Shown here piece by piece: positions 1 through 7,028 of a stretch of DNA of 15,434 bases. Under the pieces are notes generated by a model that was not told the DNA's origin, made no database searches, and worked only from the letters and a program-made list of their open reading frames with translations. How positions within the stretch are numbered: position 1 is the stretch's first letter; each line of letters starts with the position of its first letter. A program made the position numbers and the translations under genes. The stretch comes from Coriobacteriales bacterium. GTDB taxonomy: Bacteria; Actinomycetota; Coriobacteriia; Coriobacteriales; UBA8131. The DNA is taken from positions 1 to 15,434 of the forward strand of contig JAISPK010000150.1 of NCBI GenBank assembly GCA_031274985.1, in the 5' to 3' direction.

Positions 1-64
1 GGAGCCGGAGACTCCGCGCATAGTAAACAAATTCCTTGGAGAAAAAAGCGCTGAAGCCGTTCAT
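1..64 (-). CDS. ABC-2-type permease, N-terminal fragment (cut by window edge)
   Basis: Reading leftwards from an ATG at 64-62, the frame stays open to the window edge and gives 21 residues beginning MNGFSAFFSKEFVYYARSLR. The ATG overlaps the TGA of the ATPase gene upstream by four bases (ATGA), the usual sign of translational coupling. A short polar and aromatic N-terminus with basic residues before a first membrane helix is typical of ABC-2 permeases paired with CcmA/DrrA-type ATPases. The inference is that it forms the membrane half of the exporter whose ATPase is encoded at 61-987. No membrane helix is visible in this fragment, so the family call rests mainly on position. Confidence 0.6.
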   Translation of the reverse strand, partial: MNGFSAFFSKEFVYYARSLRL

Positions 65-987
65 TTGATCACATCCAAATAGAGATTCTCAAGGCTGGGC
101 TCCTGCACGCAAAAGCCCAGAACCGTCAGCTCGCGCGCCACCAGCTCACGAAGAAGCTGCTGGCCGTCTTCGCTCACCGAATCAACATCGATAGTAAACT
201 CCGCACCTGCCCTGAAGCAGCGTTGGACATAGGGTAAAGCCCGAAGCTCCAGGAGCAGCGTCTCGAGAGCCCCTACGCCCAGATCCTCCAATTGAACAAC
301 AAGCCTGTCCTTGCGCTGCCTGCCTTTGATCTCGTCGAGCTTGCCGCCAAAGACGATTTTGCCTCCCTCCAGCATGCCCACCGTGTCGCAAATGCGCTCG
401 ACATCAGCAAGGATGTGCGTAGAAAAGAGAACGGTCGTGCGCTCACGCACCTGACTGAGGATGTTTAAAATCTCGCTTCTGCCCTGCGGGTCGAGGGCAC
501 TCGTGGGCTCATCGCAGATGAGAAGTGCCGGGTTATGCATGAGGGCTTGCGCGATGCCAAGGCGCTGCTTCATACCGCGCGAATAGCCCTTGATACGCCG
601 CTTTGCGCTCTCCTCGAGACCAACTACCGCAAGCAGTTCGCTGGTCTTGAGCTTGATGTCCGCGGGATTCATGCCCTTGATCTTTCCGCAAAAGCGCAGA
701 TACTCGAGGGCGTTCATGAAGCCATAGAACTCCGGAACGTCAGGGAGATAGCCAATCATATGGTTGGTTGCGGTCTGGCCAAAGTCCACTTTTTTGCCCT
801 TGATATACACCTCGCCCAAATCGGCTTTGAGCAGGCCTACGATGATTCTCATCGTGGTGGTTTTGCCGCTGCCGTTTTTGCCGATGAAGCCAAAAACGCT
901 CCCTTCGTCAACTTCTAAAGAGAGCTCGTCCAAAACCGGCAGCTGGCCGAATCTCTTTGACACGTTATTGATGGTGAGGAGGTTCAT
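61..987 (-). CDS. ABC transporter ATP-binding protein (CcmA/DrrA type)
   Basis: A 308-residue cytoplasmic ATPase that would power an ABC-2-type exporter. Visible motifs are Walker A GKNGSGKT (36-43), signature YSRGMKQ (135-141), Walker B LLICDEP (155-161) and the switch histidine in STH (191). The usual Q-loop glutamine position reads LPDVP (81-85), so an Asp stands where Gln is expected. After the nucleotide-binding domain, about 90 residues form the C-terminal extension common in the drug and lantibiotic self-protection subfamily. The gene lies 33 bp downstream of a small PLDc_N membrane protein and overlaps the next permease gene by ATGA. The three-gene order resembles B. subtilis yxlE-yxlF-yxlG. 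The substrate cannot be read from the sequence. Confidence 0.92.
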   Translation of the reverse strand: MNLLTINNVSKRFGQLPVLDELSLEVDEGSVFGFIGKNGSGKTTTMRIIVGLLKADLGEVYIKGKKVDFGQTATNHMIGYLPDVPEFYGFMNALEYLRFCGKIKGMNPADIKLKTSELLAVVGLEESAKRRIKGYSRGMKQRLGIAQALMHNPALLICDEPTSALDPQGRSEILNILSQVRERTTVLFSTHILADVERICDTVGMLEGGKIVFGGKLDEIKGRQRKDRLVVQLEDLGVGALETLLLELRALPYVQRCFRAGAEFTIDVDSVSEDGQQLLRELVARELTVLGFCVQEPSLENLYLDVIK

Positions 988-1020
988 GCGATATCCCGTC
1001 TCGCGCGATTCAGGGCGGTA

Positions 1021-1251
1021 TTATTCGTCGCCACGCCCCAGAATAAAGTAGAGAATCGGCCCGATGGTGTTTATCAGTATCACCACAACCACCCAGAGCA
1101 CGCGGTTGCCATTTTTATAGGTTTTGTGTCTGAATATGCTTATCAAGGCAGCGATCATGAGCCCAAGTTGGATGATAATCAGAGGGATAAGAAAAGGCAG
1201 CATGGAAAGCATTATTTCCATTCCTGCGCCAAAATCAGTGTTAATACTCAT
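1021..1251 (-). CDS. small PLDc_N-domain membrane protein (YxlE-like)
   Basis: A 76-residue protein with two hydrophobic helices (about 16-39 and 51-71), separated by a short basic loop (RHKTYKNGNR), and ending in the GRGDE motif. This matches the PLDc_N family of stand-alone two-helix proteins. An in-frame GTG lies 21 bases upstream (1272), but the ATG at 1251 has a purine-rich ribosome site (AGGAG, about 7 bases ahead) and gives the family's usual length, so it is preferred. It is the first gene of a cassette with an ABC ATPase and permease. In B. subtilis the corresponding YxlE is described as a negative regulator in the sigY operon; whether this protein regulates anything is unknown. The role is inferred from neighbours only. 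Confidence 0.8.
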   Translation of the reverse strand: MSINTDFGAGMEIMLSMLPFLIPLIIIQLGLMIAALISIFRHKTYKNGNRVLWVVVVILINTIGPILYFILGRGDE

Positions 1252-1308
1252 GAGTCCTCTCCTCACCGACACGGGTTTATCCTGAGTCCGACGTATGTGT
1301 AGAGAATC

Positions 1309-1337
1309 ATTTTACTAGGTCAAAGGAAAACGCTCAA
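1309..1337 (-). promoter_or_regulatory. sigma-A-type promoter for the PLDc_N/ABC cassette
   Basis: On the minus strand, TTGAGC (1337-1332) is followed by a 17-bp spacer and TAAAAT (1314-1309). This is four of six and five of six matches to the vegetative consensus at ideal spacing. It lies about 58 bp before the chosen start of the first cassette gene, with no competing open frame between. The match is by eye. Confidence 0.55.
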
Positions 1338-1343
1338 ATAGGA

Positions 1344-1375
1344 GTTCTCCTTGCTACAGCTATAACAAGGAGAAC
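1344..1375. repeat. perfect 10-bp inverted repeat, 12-nt loop
   Basis: The arms GTTCTCCTTG (1344-1353) and CAAGGAGAAC (1366-1375) are exact complements around a 12-nt loop. The hairpin lies 26 bp past the stop of the double-FtsX permease and directly upstream of the -35 box of the next cassette. It could end the upstream transcript, but no T tract follows on either strand. It could instead be an operator or activator site for the cassette promoter. Confidence 0.6.
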
Positions 1376-1401
1376 CATGATGCAAGCATCTGAATGACGG
1401 A

Positions 1402-3750
1402 TTACTCGGTTACGAGCGTATAAGCAGAGATCCTGCGGATGCGCAGTGCTATCAGCAGGGCAAAGGCATACGAAATGACCACCAGAGTAAGACAGGCAAT
1501 GACGGTCATGATCACCGGCGTTGGCATCGACGCTGACATGATACCCATATTTCCGCTCACCGCAACAAAGAGAGGATTGAAACCGAGAGCCCCCAAAACG
1601 CCTCCCAGTGCAACACCAAAAAAGATCGCCGGGACAAAATAGAGCGCAAGCTGGTTCATCAACTGGAGCGTTGTAAAGCCCAGAGCCTTTTTTATGCCGA
1701 GCTCCCGGCGCCTCCGCAGGATAACGGTCCTCATCATCAGATACAGAACGAGGAGGATTACCAGCGCAGTCACCACAAGCAATACCACGGCAACCAGGAA
1801 AAAGATATTGCCATACATGCTGAGCTGCGCAACCATTAATTCATCCATGTTTATAGCACTTTCCAGACTCGCATCGTAGGTCTTGCTGATCCGGTCAACC
1901 AGGGCAGCCGTGTTTTCAGTATCTTCCAGGTACACGAACATCTGCTGCGGCCTAAAACTCGCTTGCACCCGCTGCAAACCCTCAATGGTCGTGGCAGTAC
2001 TGAAGCCATAATTATTCACCGATTGAATAAGGCCAACGATCAAAAAATCGGCAGAGTTGCCTCCCAGAGAGATCCTGACCGAATCGCCAATGGCTAGATC
2101 CTGCATGGCGGCCAGGGCGCCACTGACGCAAATCTCGTTGCTGTGTCTTGGATATTGTCCTTCATACAGCATCGCGCCTTCAAAAAGACCAAAGTCTTCC
2201 GCAGTGACATTACGCACCTGAACGTTGTTGGTCATCACATAGACATCCTGATTGTAAAAGGCCTTGCGGACGTTATTATCTTTTTTAATGTCGCGCATGA
2301 TGCGCTCGGCATCTTCGGGAGTCCGCACCATAAAAGCTGCATCGGGAATCTCACCCGCAAGGAGAAAGGCAAAATTGCGGGAGTTGAGCCCCAGATTGTC
2401 GTAGACAGCCAGCCCTGCAACGGCCATAAAACTCACTACAGTCACAATGATAGTGATCATCACCATCTGCCCCTTTGCCTGAAAAGCGGATTTAGCTGCT
2501 AGCAACAAGGAGAGCGGCCCACGGGTTTTTTCCAGAGGAAAGTGGTTCCGTTCAAAACTGTGCGTAGAAAGCCCCTGTCTGAGAGCAACAAGCGGGTGAA
2601 GCTTCTGGATCCTTCGGGCAGTAGCCCACGAGACAATGAACACGACGAAGAGAATGCCAAAAAACGCCAAAGTGGAGAGAAGGGGATCAAATCCCTGAAT
2701 CCATTGGAGAGATGTCTGCTGCTCGAGTACGTCGGAGACTACGGGAAGGAGTGCATAAGAAACCGCGATACCAATCACGATGCCTACAAGCGCGATGGCG
2801 CAAAACTGCAGTACGGTTGCCCACAGTAATTGGCGCCCCGTGTATCCTACTGCCTTGAGGGCACCGATATTCGTCATGCTCTCCTCAATCGTGTTGCGGA
2901 TCCTAAAACGGATAACGAGCAAGCTCACCAGTATGATCAGGGCAGAGAATATCACCAAAACCAGGGAAGTGATGCTAGACATCAACGTCCGCACCGACTT
3001 AACTCCGACCCATTCCATCGACGAGGTGTATAAGGTCTCAAATCCTTCTACACTGGTTTTATAGTAGAACTCGTTGATGCAGTCCAAACGGACTCTTTGG
3101 CTGATGGCGGGATCATCGAAACGAGCCTTGATCAGCATGCAATCAAATTCGGGCATGCGGTCAAGCGCTGATTTGAACCCAGCATCGGTCACATACAGCT
3201 GGTAGGTCTGGTTATTGATAGACCCAAACAGAATCTCATCGGTGAAGCCGGTAATAGTGTAGGTAAGCACTCTGTCGCCAACGGTCATCACAAAGTCATC
3301 GCCAATGCTGTAACCGCCGGCCTTGAACAAATAGGGGAGACACACGTCGTTAGTTGCTTGAGGTCGGGTGCCTTCGATTAGAGTCAAGTCATTCATAGTG
3401 CGTGTTTTACTGGCATTCACGAGGAAGAAGAAGGCAGGCATTTTGCCCTCACCGTATAAGAAGTCAGCCATAAAGGCGATGGTTTGCTCATGCTCTACAT
3501 CCGTAACGCCGGGATAGTTCTTGAGGTAGTCGATGTGCGCCTGATCAAACACGCGCTTTTCTTCAAGCAGCGCAAGATGAGGAGCGTTAAGAGCCTCACT
3601 GTGCTCTTCAAAGAAGTTGCCGAATCCAATCATGAGCAGCAGGCCAAGGTTCATAAGCAATGCCGAGATGAGCACGAAGACCAGCAGGGTTACCGCCTGA
3701 CCTTTTCCCTTTTGCAGATTCGCTTTGACGATGCTCAACAGATTGTTCAT
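1402..3750 (-). CDS. ABC transporter permease with two FtsX domains
   Basis: A 782-residue membrane protein. By eye it has eight membrane helices in a 1+3+1+3 pattern: near 17-42, then a roughly 220-residue outside domain, three helices around 260-390, one near 425-450, a second outside domain of about 200 residues, and three helices around 645-775. This is a duplicated FtsX/MacB-type architecture. Such permeases work as mechanotransmission or export machines for peptides, lipids or antibiotics at the outer face of the membrane. The ATG at 3750 is preferred over an in-frame TTG at 3759, because it falls two bases after the TAA of the partner ATPase, indicating coupled translation. It lies last in a module with a response regulator and kinase, so it is probably the output of that sensor. 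The substrate is unknown. Confidence 0.9.
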   Translation of the reverse strand: MNNLLSIVKANLQKGKGQAVTLLVFVLISALLMNLGLLLMIGFGNFFEEHSEALNAPHLALLEEKRVFDQAHIDYLKNYPGVTDVEHEQTIAFMADFLYGEGKMPAFFFLVNASKTRTMNDLTLIEGTRPQATNDVCLPYLFKAGGYSIGDDFVMTVGDRVLTYTITGFTDEILFGSINNQTYQLYVTDAGFKSALDRMPEFDCMLIKARFDDPAISQRVRLDCINEFYYKTSVEGFETLYTSSMEWVGVKSVRTLMSSITSLVLVIFSALIILVSLLVIRFRIRNTIEESMTNIGALKAVGYTGRQLLWATVLQFCAIALVGIVIGIAVSYALLPVVSDVLEQQTSLQWIQGFDPLLSTLAFFGILFVVFIVSWATARRIQKLHPLVALRQGLSTHSFERNHFPLEKTRGPLSLLLAAKSAFQAKGQMVMITIIVTVVSFMAVAGLAVYDNLGLNSRNFAFLLAGEIPDAAFMVRTPEDAERIMRDIKKDNNVRKAFYNQDVYVMTNNVQVRNVTAEDFGLFEGAMLYEGQYPRHSNEICVSGALAAMQDLAIGDSVRISLGGNSADFLIVGLIQSVNNYGFSTATTIEGLQRVQASFRPQQMFVYLEDTENTAALVDRISKTYDASLESAINMDELMVAQLSMYGNIFFLVAVVLLVVTALVILLVLYLMMRTVILRRRRELGIKKALGFTTLQLMNQLALYFVPAIFFGVALGGVLGALGFNPLFVAVSGNMGIMSASMPTPVIMTVIACLTLVVISYAFALLIALRIRRISAYTLVTE

Positions 3751-3752
3751 GA

Positions 3753-4511
3753 TTACCAACCCATTTCTGCTAAAAACGCGCGGAGGGTCTCTTTGCGTTT
3801 ATCGTCTGCCCCCTCGTAGGTGCCGAGGACGCACTCACCGCAGATGACACCGTCTTTTAAGTAGAGAATACGGGAGCCCCTGAGCGCGGAGGTGATGTCG
3901 TGAGTGACCATCACCACGCTTTGCCCTCTCTGGTGTGCCTCAGTAAGAAGATCGAGCACAGCCAGCCCCATGGCTGAGTTGAGTGCCCCGGTGGGTTCAT
4001 CTGCAAAAAGAATGGAGGGGCTATTGATGAGCGCCCTCACCACAGCACCTCTCTGGGCTTCGCCGCCCGAGAGTTGCGCCGGGAACTTGCGCCAGTCCTG
4101 AGTGGACAGACCAACTTGATCAAATAACTCCTCCGCCTTTGAAGCGACTCCTTTGCGACTCTTGCTTACCAGCAGCCCGCTCGCCATGACATTATCCATG
4201 AGACTCATGTTGTCGCAGAGATAGATCTGCTGAAAGACGAAACCGCAATTCCTGCGCCTGAATACCGCCAGCTCGTCGCTGCTCTTTTTGGATATCATCT
4301 CCTCGTTAAAGGTAATCTCGCCCAAGGTGGGGGAGTCCATGCCTGAGAGCGCATAGAGCAGGGTGGACTTACCCGATCCTGAGGCACCCATGATGACGGT
4401 GAAGTCATCCTTCTGTATTTGCAGATCGAGGTTACGCAATACGTGCTGCTGTACGCCTCCTGTTGAAAAGGTCTTGCACAGCTTGTTTGTCGTGATGATA
4501 TTGGTAGTCAT
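3753..4511 (-). CDS. ABC transporter ATP-binding protein (MacB/LolD/BceA type)
   Basis: A 252-residue ATPase with Walker A GASGSGKST (42-50), Q-loop FVFQQ (91-95), signature LSGGEAQRGA (147-156), Walker B ILFADEP (167-173) and the switch histidine in VTHD (204). The signature departs from the usual GEQQRVA by having EAQRGA. This subfamily pairs with FtsX-type permeases, and the permease gene begins two bases after this stop. The ATG at 4511 has a strong Shine-Dalgarno (AAGGAG, 7-base gap). The gene is separated from the upstream kinase by 141 bp carrying tandem repeats that look like a response-regulator site, so ATPase plus permease probably form a regulated unit of their own. Confidence 0.93.
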   Translation of the reverse strand: MTTNIITTNKLCKTFSTGGVQQHVLRNLDLQIQKDDFTVIMGASGSGKSTLLYALSGMDSPTLGEITFNEEMISKKSSDELAVFRRRNCGFVFQQIYLCDNMSLMDNVMASGLLVSKSRKGVASKAEELFDQVGLSTQDWRKFPAQLSGGEAQRGAVVRALINSPSILFADEPTGALNSAMGLAVLDLLTEAHQRGQSVVMVTHDITSALRGSRILYLKDGVICGECVLGTYEGADDKRKETLRAFLAEMGW

Positions 4512-4555
4512 GACAGGCTCCTTCGTGGCTAACGGATAGCATCATTTTGTCACGA

Positions 4556-4599
4556 GGGTCCTTAACAGGTCTTTTCCAGATTCTTAAAAGTTCCTTAAA
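4556..4599 (-). promoter_or_regulatory. four in-phase 11-bp repeats, likely OmpR-type regulator box
   Basis: Four consecutive 11-bp units lie head to tail (plus strand): GGGTCCTTAAC (4556-4566), AGGTCTTTTCC (4567-4577), AGATTCTTAAA (4578-4588) and AGTTCCTTAAA (4589-4599). The last two agree at 9 of 11 positions, the first matches the fourth at 8 of 11, and the second is weaker (6 of 11). Tandem repeats with an 11-bp period are the usual binding pattern of OmpR/PhoB-family regulators, and such a regulator is encoded nearby. The block ends 44 bp before the ATPase start codon. No strong -35 box is visible downstream of it, as expected for an activated promoter. Binding is inference. Confidence 0.55.
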
Positions 4600-4600
4600 T

Positions 4601-4650
4601 CTTTTGTCAGCAAGACGCAAGGTACGTCCCCTTTTGTCAGCGCACGTCCC
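4601..4650. repeat. spaced direct repeats downstream of the kinase gene
   Basis: CTTTTGTCAGC occurs exactly at 4601-4611 and 4631-4641, and ACGTCCC at 4624-4630 and 4644-4650. They fill the space between the 11-bp repeat block and the kinase stop codon. They may be a local duplication or a second regulator site; nothing decides between these. Confidence 0.45.
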
Positions 4651-4652
4651 GC

Positions 4653-5915
4653 TCAGGAGTCGAGCTTGAGCCAGATTTTTACAGCGAAGCCTGGATGGGC
4701 GTTTTGGCACTCCAGACGTCCGCCCATGCGCTCTATGAGATGATGCGCAATAAAGAACCCCAAACCGTAGCCGTTCTTTCCTTCTGCAGAGGCGCCGCGA
4801 AAGTACTTGATAGCGAGTCGAGGGAGTTCTTCTTCGAGAACTCCGGGGCCAAAATCCCTGAGCGTTATTGACAGCCCCTCCTCCTCGAATTCTCCTGATA
4901 CCTGTATCTCGGTAGCTGCGTATTTGTAGGAGTTGGCAATGAGATTATCAATCACCTGCGCCAAACGAGAGGGATCAGCCCTAACCAAGCAACCGGGAAA
5001 CTCGCTCAATGCAGCGAGCGACTGGTAGTCGGCCGTCTTTATTATCTGGGTAATCTGACTCGAAGGCACCGGGATCGGTTCAACATTGAGTTTGTCCAAC
5101 TCTTCGAGAGTGGTTTGGAAGAGTTCGGTCACCAGGGTCTGGATCTGCGATGCCTTGCTCTGAATAGTCTTGAGCTTTTCTACCTGAGCTTTGTCAGCGC
5201 AAACCTCCATGAGCTCGGCAACCGCCTTGATGGAGGAGACCGGTGTTTGTATGTCATGACTGAGCGTGGCAACCAATTCGCGCTTTGAGCGCTCGGCTGC
5301 CTGCTCGTTTTCCTTCGAGCGGCGCAATTCCTCGCGCATGAGATCAAAGCTCTCGGTGAACGCCCCAAAGATATTGCGCTTATCCATAGCAAGCGGAGTT
5401 TCCAGTTCTCCGGCGGCAATCCGCCCCGCAAGACCGCGCATATTCTGAAAGGGCCGCAGTATCTGCCGGTTGATAATCATAAGAAAAGCTGCCGCAACTG
5501 CGGCGAGGAGCACTAAAACGATGATAGCGCCTACTTGAAGGGCTAGTTGATATGCCTGTAACTGACCCTCAAGTTCGTTTGCAAAGAGAACTTTACCGAT
5601 TATCTTTTCTTCCCGGGTGATATCCACGATGATATCGCCATGCTTCAGGGCAGAATAAATATCTTCACAAAGCCCGCTCGTAGTGGCTCGTAACAGATGC
5701 CCCTCGGCGTCAATTACCGCATAGTCGTAGCTGCTTTTTGGAAGCAGATACTCCTCAGAGTGCAACGAGTCAAAATGCTCTGATAACGTGGAAGTGATGT
5801 CATTGATCTGAGCAAGATCGATACGATACTGAGGAGCCGGCAACAAGAACATCACCCCGCAGATTCCCACAATCAGGGCTGCTCCTAGAGCTAGTGCGTA
5901 ATACCGGATTCTCAT
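4653..5915 (-). CDS. sensor histidine kinase
   Basis: A 420-residue two-component sensor. Helix 1 (about 5-26) and helix 2 (about 126-148) enclose a roughly 100-residue extracellular domain. A HAMP linker follows (about 150-205), then a HisKA domain with the phospho-acceptor His220 in SHDIQTPV. The ATPase domain has N-box NLIANSYKYA (324-333), G1 DFGPGV (354-359), F-box YFRG (371-374) and G2 GYGLGF (382-387). All catalytic boxes look intact. A sizeable outside domain separates it from BceS-type kinases, which sense through their transporter. It starts six bases after the response regulator stop, with its ribosome site (AGGAG) inside the last codons of that gene, so the two are coupled. The ligand is unknown. 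Confidence 0.94.
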   Translation of the reverse strand: MRIRYYALALGAALIVGICGVMFLLPAPQYRIDLAQINDITSTLSEHFDSLHSEEYLLPKSSYDYAVIDAEGHLLRATTSGLCEDIYSALKHGDIIVDITREEKIIGKVLFANELEGQLQAYQLALQVGAIIVLVLLAAVAAAFLMIINRQILRPFQNMRGLAGRIAAGELETPLAMDKRNIFGAFTESFDLMREELRRSKENEQAAERSKRELVATLSHDIQTPVSSIKAVAELMEVCADKAQVEKLKTIQSKASQIQTLVTELFQTTLEELDKLNVEPIPVPSSQITQIIKTADYQSLAALSEFPGCLVRADPSRLAQVIDNLIANSYKYAATEIQVSGEFEEEGLSITLRDFGPGVLEEELPRLAIKYFRGASAEGKNGYGLGFFIAHHLIERMGGRLECQNAHPGFAVKIWLKLDS

Positions 5916-5921
5916 TGGACG

Positions 5922-6602
5922 CTACTCCTGATTGGTATTGAACAGATACCCCGTGCCCCATATCGTTTTGATGTACTGCGGACTATTGGGGTCATTTTGC
6001 AGCTTCTCTCGCAGACGTCGGATGTGTACGTTTAAGGTGTTGTCACCGGTAATCGAGTCCTCCCAGACCTTTCTGAACAATTCCTCCTTGCTGATAACCC
6101 GGCCGCTGTTCTTCATCAGATAGGCGAGCAGTTTAAACTCCATGGCTTTCAGATCAAGCCGCTGACCATCCAGCGTTATCTGACGGGCATCTTCATCCAG
6201 CAGCAGCCTTCCCAAGGTAAAAGCAGGCTCCGATGAGGTGCGGTAGCGGCCGAGGACCACTTTGACTTTAGCCAGAAGCACCGAGAGGGCGTAGGGCTTT
6301 TGGATGTAGTCATCTCCGCCAATTGAAAGCGCAAGGAGCATGTCATCGTCACTTTGACGGGCGCTGATGAACAGGATGGGGATGCCGGTGATCTCGCGCA
6401 GCTGTTTGCAGAGGTCGAAGCCAGAAGAGTCGCCCAGATTGATGTCAAGTAAGATCAAGTCTGCTGAGTTATCGTCAAAAAACTCCAAGCAGCTTCTGGC
6501 GTCCGGCGCCCAAAACGCACGCACCTCAAACAGGTTGAAATACTCGCACGTCGATTGCGAGAGAGCTTCTTCATCATCAACAATCAAGCAGTCATATCGC
6601 AT
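5922..6602 (-). CDS. OmpR-family response regulator
   Basis: A 226-residue DNA-binding regulator. The receiver domain (1-115) shows acidic D9, D10 and E11, the phospho-acceptor Asp53 in LLDIN, Ser80 in the conserved Thr/Ser position and Lys102 in the QKP turn. The winged-helix output domain (about 125-222) has the recognition-helix pattern NTLNVHIRRLREKL and ends in TIWGTGYLF. It is co-transcribed and coupled with the histidine kinase just downstream, and lies 16 bp after a zinc-ribbon membrane protein gene. The expected target is the 11-bp repeat array ahead of the ABC ATPase gene, and possibly its own promoter. The ATG at 6602 has only a weak ribosome site. Confidence 0.95.
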   Translation of the reverse strand: MRYDCLIVDDEEALSQSTCEYFNLFEVRAFWAPDARSCLEFFDDNSADLILLDINLGDSSGFDLCKQLREITGIPILFISARQSDDDMLLALSIGGDDYIQKPYALSVLLAKVKVVLGRYRTSSEPAFTLGRLLLDEDARQITLDGQRLDLKAMEFKLLAYLMKNSGRVISKEELFRKVWEDSITGDNTLNVHIRRLREKLQNDPNSPQYIKTIWGTGYLFNTNQE

Positions 6603-6618
6603 GGGCTCACAGCGCTTT

Positions 6619-6972
6619 CTATCTGAGGAGCAAGGGTAAACCGCAGAAGATAAAAGCGCCTAGGATGAGCAGTATCACCAGGCCAATCACAACGGTTTTA
6701 ATGGTACGACTTACGCAGCCACTGGTAGCGGCGCCAAAAATACCGCCGAGCATGTCCATGAGCTGCCGGTCGGTTTCGGTGGTGTTATCAATGATCACCT
6801 GCGGCCGCTTGGCCTGCTCCTCAAGGAATTTTTCAGTGGCGTTTTTTTGGACAAGCTCAGGTATGATCCAGCGGTTCTGGCAGAATAAACAGCGCACCTC
6901 GCCGGTTTTTGCGTCGAGGAGCCGATACTCTTCCGATCCACACCGTGCACACTTTGTTTCGATTGCTGACAT
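6619..6972 (-). CDS. zinc-ribbon protein with C-terminal membrane helix
   Basis: A 117-residue protein with an N-terminal treble of paired cysteines, C8-x2-C11 and C28-x2-C31, forming a TFIIB/rubredoxin-like zinc ribbon. A polar linker follows, then one hydrophobic helix (about 94-115) near the C-terminus, so the ribbon should face the cytoplasm or lie beside the membrane. An upstream GTG (7032) overlaps the nucleotidase stop, but the ATG at 6972 is chosen: it has a purine-rich site (AGGA, 8-base gap) and begins right before the ribbon, without a 20-residue basic leader. It lies 16 bp before the response regulator and probably shares its transcript. The function is unknown; a link to the two-component system is inferred from spacing only. 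Confidence 0.8.
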   Translation of the reverse strand: MSAIETKCARCGSEEYRLLDAKTGEVRCLFCQNRWIIPELVQKNATEKFLEEQAKRPQVIIDNTTETDRQLMDMLGGIFGAATSGCVSRTIKTVVIGLVILLILGAFIFCGLPLLLR

Positions 6973-7028
6973 GCTCTTCTTCCTCTTAGTACTGCCGCGC
7001 AGCTGCTTGGGACTATTAGAGTTGCTCG

